A stretch of 37,103 nucleotides of DNA, taken from assembly GCA_024275575.1 (NCBI GenBank), contig JAJRYV010000049.1, forward strand, positions 1-37,103, read 5' to 3'. A model generated the notes under the pieces. That model worked only from the letters and a program-made list of their open reading frames with translations, had not been told where the DNA came from and ran no database searches. Below, one piece after another: positions 35,556 to 37,103 of the stretch. Source of the stretch: a bacterium. Lineage in GTDB: Bacteria > Zhuqueibacterota > Zhuqueibacteria > Zhuqueibacterales > Geothermadaptataceae. Position numbers and translations under genes: made by a program. Position 1 is the first letter of the stretch, and the number at the start of each line of letters is the position of its first letter.

Positions 35556-36224
35556 ATGAAAGAGATGAGCGCTGATAAGCAATTGTTCGATTTTCGTGAA
35601 ATGCGCCGGCATATGGTCGAAGATCAGGTCGTTCGCCGCGGCATTAAATCGGCGAGGGTGATCAAAGCTTTAAAAATGATCCCGCGACAAAAGTTTGTCC
35701 CGCAGAAATTAATCGTTGAAAGTTACAACGATTGCCCGCTTCCCATCGGTTATCACCAAACTATTTCCCAGCCGTACATTGTCGCACTGATGTCGGAAAT
35801 CCTGGCCATCGAAAGTCATCATGATGTTTTAGAAATAGGCACAGGATCGGGATATCAGACAGCGATCCTTGCTTTGCTTGGCCGCACCGTTGCGAGTGTC
35901 GAAATCATTCCGGAATTGCATGCCAAAGCCCGTGAAATACTCGAACTTTTACAACTTGACAACATCGAGCTATTTTGCGGGGATGCTTGTGCCGTCCTGC
36001 CGCAGGAAGCCAGGTACGACCGCATCATCGTTACTGCTGCGGCAGAAAAAATTCCTCGTCACCTTGTCGACCTGCTCAAAGATGATGGGAAAATGGTGAT
36101 CCCGATCGGCAAAAAAGATCAACAGTTAAAAATGGTTATCAGGCATGGCAGCCGTATTGAAATATTTAACGGCCCCGGTGTTCGTTTCGTCCCGATAACC
36201 GGATGCGATTTCAAGAACGGATAA
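35556..36224 (+). CDS. pcm: protein-L-isoaspartate O-methyltransferase
   Basis: The enzyme methylates isoaspartyl residues so that damaged proteins can be repaired. The 222-residue protein has the family order: MVEDQVVRRGI, IPRQKFVP, the conserved CPLPIGYHQTISQPYIVALM, and then the SAM motif VLEIGTGSGYQTAILA. YDRIIVTAAAEKIPRHLVD and GKMVIPIG follow. ATG 35556 is chosen, though ATG 35565 is equally possible; neither has a clear ribosome site. Its stop is only 5 bases from the stop of the convergent aldolase gene, and I see no terminator between them. Confidence 0.94.
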   Translation: MKEMSADKQLFDFREMRRHMVEDQVVRRGIKSARVIKALKMIPRQKFVPQKLIVESYNDCPLPIGYHQTISQPYIVALMSEILAIESHHDVLEIGTGSGYQTAILALLGRTVASVEIIPELHAKAREILELLQLDNIELFCGDACAVLPQEARYDRIIVTAAAEKIPRHLVDLLKDDGKMVIPIGKKDQQLKMVIRHGSRIEIFNGPGVRFVPITGCDFKNG

Positions 36225-36229
36225 GTGAA

Positions 36230-36874
36230 CTATGGGTCAAACCTGTCACGTAAATCGATAAGATAGTTTACCTCATCCGGTTCGAGCTTTTTAACCTTGC
36301 CGAGGGATTTTGCGATGAAAAGAATGTGAGCAAAATGCTCAAGCGTTTCCATCTTGTGATACGCTGAGAATACATTTTTCCCAATTGTCAACGCTCCGTG
36401 ATTTTGCAGTAAAAATGCATCGTGGCCCGCGATAAATGGTCTGATCTTCGCAGATAAATCCGGGCTCCCCGGATGAGCATAACCCACCAATGGTATCTTC
36501 CCCAAAGTAATAATCACTTCCGGCAAAATCGATTGATTTAGCTCATAGCCTGCAACAGCAAACCCTGTAGCAAATGGTGGATGGGCATGGCAAACACTCA
36601 TGATATCCGGTCGTTTCCGGTAGACCTCTAAATGCAATAAATATTCCGACGATGGCTCATGGTTTTCCTTTGAATGATTCCCCAGCATATCGATGAGCAC
36701 CAGCTCTTCGGGTTTCATGAACCCTTTGCTAACACCTGTCGGTGTAATTAAGATCTGTGTGTCGTCGACCCGAACGCTGAGATTGCCGTCATTTGAAGCG
36801 ACAAACCCACGATTGTACAATCGGCGTCCGGCATCGACGATTTCATCTCTTAAAAATTGAATATCATTTGACAC
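36230..36874 (-). CDS. class II aldolase/adducin family protein
   Basis: The 214-residue protein resembles L-fuculose-phosphate aldolase. Expected zinc ligands are His96 and His98 (CHAHPP) and His159 (LLQNHGALTIG), and the catalytic acid is Glu77 (SSEYLLH), the same spacing as E73, H92, H94 and H155 of the E. coli enzyme. SNDGNLSVR and ITPTGVSKG bind the phosphate side in the family. It cleaves a sugar phosphate to dihydroxyacetone phosphate or a related product; the substrate is open. The start is GTG 36874, preceded by AAGAGGAT. The IS21-like end lies only 37 bases upstream, so the native promoter may be displaced. Confidence 0.88.
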   Translation of the reverse strand: MSNDIQFLRDEIVDAGRRLYNRGFVASNDGNLSVRVDDTQILITPTGVSKGFMKPEELVLIDMLGNHSKENHEPSSEYLLHLEVYRKRPDIMSVCHAHPPFATGFAVAGYELNQSILPEVIITLGKIPLVGYAHPGSPDLSAKIRPFIAGHDAFLLQNHGALTIGKNVFSAYHKMETLEHFAHILFIAKSLGKVKKLEPDEVNYLIDLRDRFDP

Positions 36875-36911
36875 AATTTTATCCTCTTGGATTCTTGATT
36901 ATGCAGGAATT

Positions 36912-37022
36912 TGTCGGCGGGCACTTTAAAATCGACCGCTGATGGGCACTTTAGATGGTCTCAAAACCGACCACTTCAAGTGTGAATTATTTTAGTGGTT
37001 TTGTTTTATTATTGATAGTGTT
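36912..37022 (-). mobile_element. terminal region of a probable IS21-family insertion sequence
   Basis: Beginning with TGT at 36912 are repeated units: GGGCACTTTAAAATCGACC at 36919-36937, and a second copy from 36944 that keeps GGGCACTTT and the closing CCGACC with a longer middle, ending at 36972. A partial third (CCACTTCAAG) follows. Tandem repeats just inside a TG-ended terminus are characteristic of IS21 elements. The adjacent frame at 37023-37103 resembles the end of IstB, which strengthens the call. The other end lies outside the window, so target duplication cannot be checked. Confidence 0.55.
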
Positions 37023-37103
37023 TTAATCATTTATTTTGGTTTTTGCAATTGCTTTAAGTCTATAGCTTTTTCCGGGAATTTTAAGGAAATGTGCTTCTTC
37101 CAA
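37023..37103 (-). CDS. C-terminal 26 codons of a probable IstB transposition ATPase, cut by window edge
   Basis: On the reverse strand an open frame enters from the window edge and ends at TAA 37025-37023. Its 26 residues contain IPGKSYRLK, which resembles the GxSYRLK segment that closes many IstB proteins. IstB is the AAA+ helper that directs the IS21 transposase IstA to its target. The frame lies about 50 bases inside the repeat array at 36912-36972, the place expected for the 3' end of istB. The piece is short, so the family call rests on the motif and position together. Confidence 0.5.
   Translation of the reverse strand: MEEAHFLKIPGKSYRLKAIAKTKIND

Noticed and set aside
1-37103. CRISPR arrays, tRNA/rRNA genes, toxin-antitoxin pairs, restriction or other defence systems
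   Set aside because: No spaced repeats, cloverleaf sequences or matching gene pairs were seen; the HNH gene is a stand-alone housekeeping type without a methylase partner.

Overview
This window looks like a chromosomal segment from a member of the FCB (Fibrobacterota-Chlorobiota-Bacteroidota) assemblage, most likely a Calditrichota/KSB1-type lineage. The clues are the gene families DUF4837, DUF2723 and DUF4139, a stand-alone HNH protein common in that group, relaxed lipoprotein signals and moderate AT richness. Three promoter-like sites fit the ordinary TTGACA/TATAAT consensus rather than the Bacteroidota type. Shine-Dalgarno use is mixed: AGGAGG stands before rpsA, but many genes have no clear site. 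The phylum call is inference.

Layout. Positions 1-279 (minus) hold the start of a GGDEF-domain protein that runs off the window. Between it and valS is a 346-bp divergent intergenic region with promoter-like sites for both directions. From 626 to 36224 every gene lies on the plus strand, mostly with tiny gaps or overlaps. Block A (626-6822) is valS, a secreted DUF4139 protein and recG. Block B (6888-18859) is a surface-glycan and membrane region: a DUF2723 multi-pass protein, a GT2 glycosyltransferase, two methyltransferases, a DUF4837 lipoprotein, purE, a PfkB-type kinase, an RmlD-like reductase, a Dpm1-like polyprenyl-phosphate mannosyltransferase, and a large GT2/sugar-transferase fusion whose second catalytic domain looks inactive. 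Block C (18879-28504) is housekeeping: accA, a YbgC-type thioesterase, an HNH protein, trpS, scpA, scpB, an RluB-type pseudouridine synthase, an uncharacterised 569-residue Rossmann protein, cmk and rpsA, closed by a clear intrinsic terminator. Block D (28568-33982) is envelope-related: LapA, a LapB-like TPR protein without the zinc ribbon, a secreted TPR-SPOR protein, moeA and a secreted N-acetylmuramoyl-L-alanine amidase. Block E (34164-36224) is a small lipoprotein, a histone-deacetylase-family hydrolase and a protein-L-isoaspartate methyltransferase.

A class II aldolase gene converges on this array (36230-36874, minus). Just upstream of it, at about 36912, lies what appears to be the end of an IS21-family insertion sequence: repeated GGGCACTTT units, and beyond them the last 26 codons of a probable istB running off the window edge.

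There is no tRNA, rRNA, CRISPR array, toxin-antitoxin pair, phage module or recognisable defence island. Most of the window is ordinary core genome. The points most worth a second look are the degenerate phosphoglycosyltransferase domain in the fusion protein, the uncharacterised Rossmann protein inside the scp-rluB-cmk-rpsA neighbourhood, the apparent T-run frameshift in the amidase signal peptide, the leaderless-looking cmk start, the rpsA leader hairpin, and the IS21 end next to the aldolase gene.
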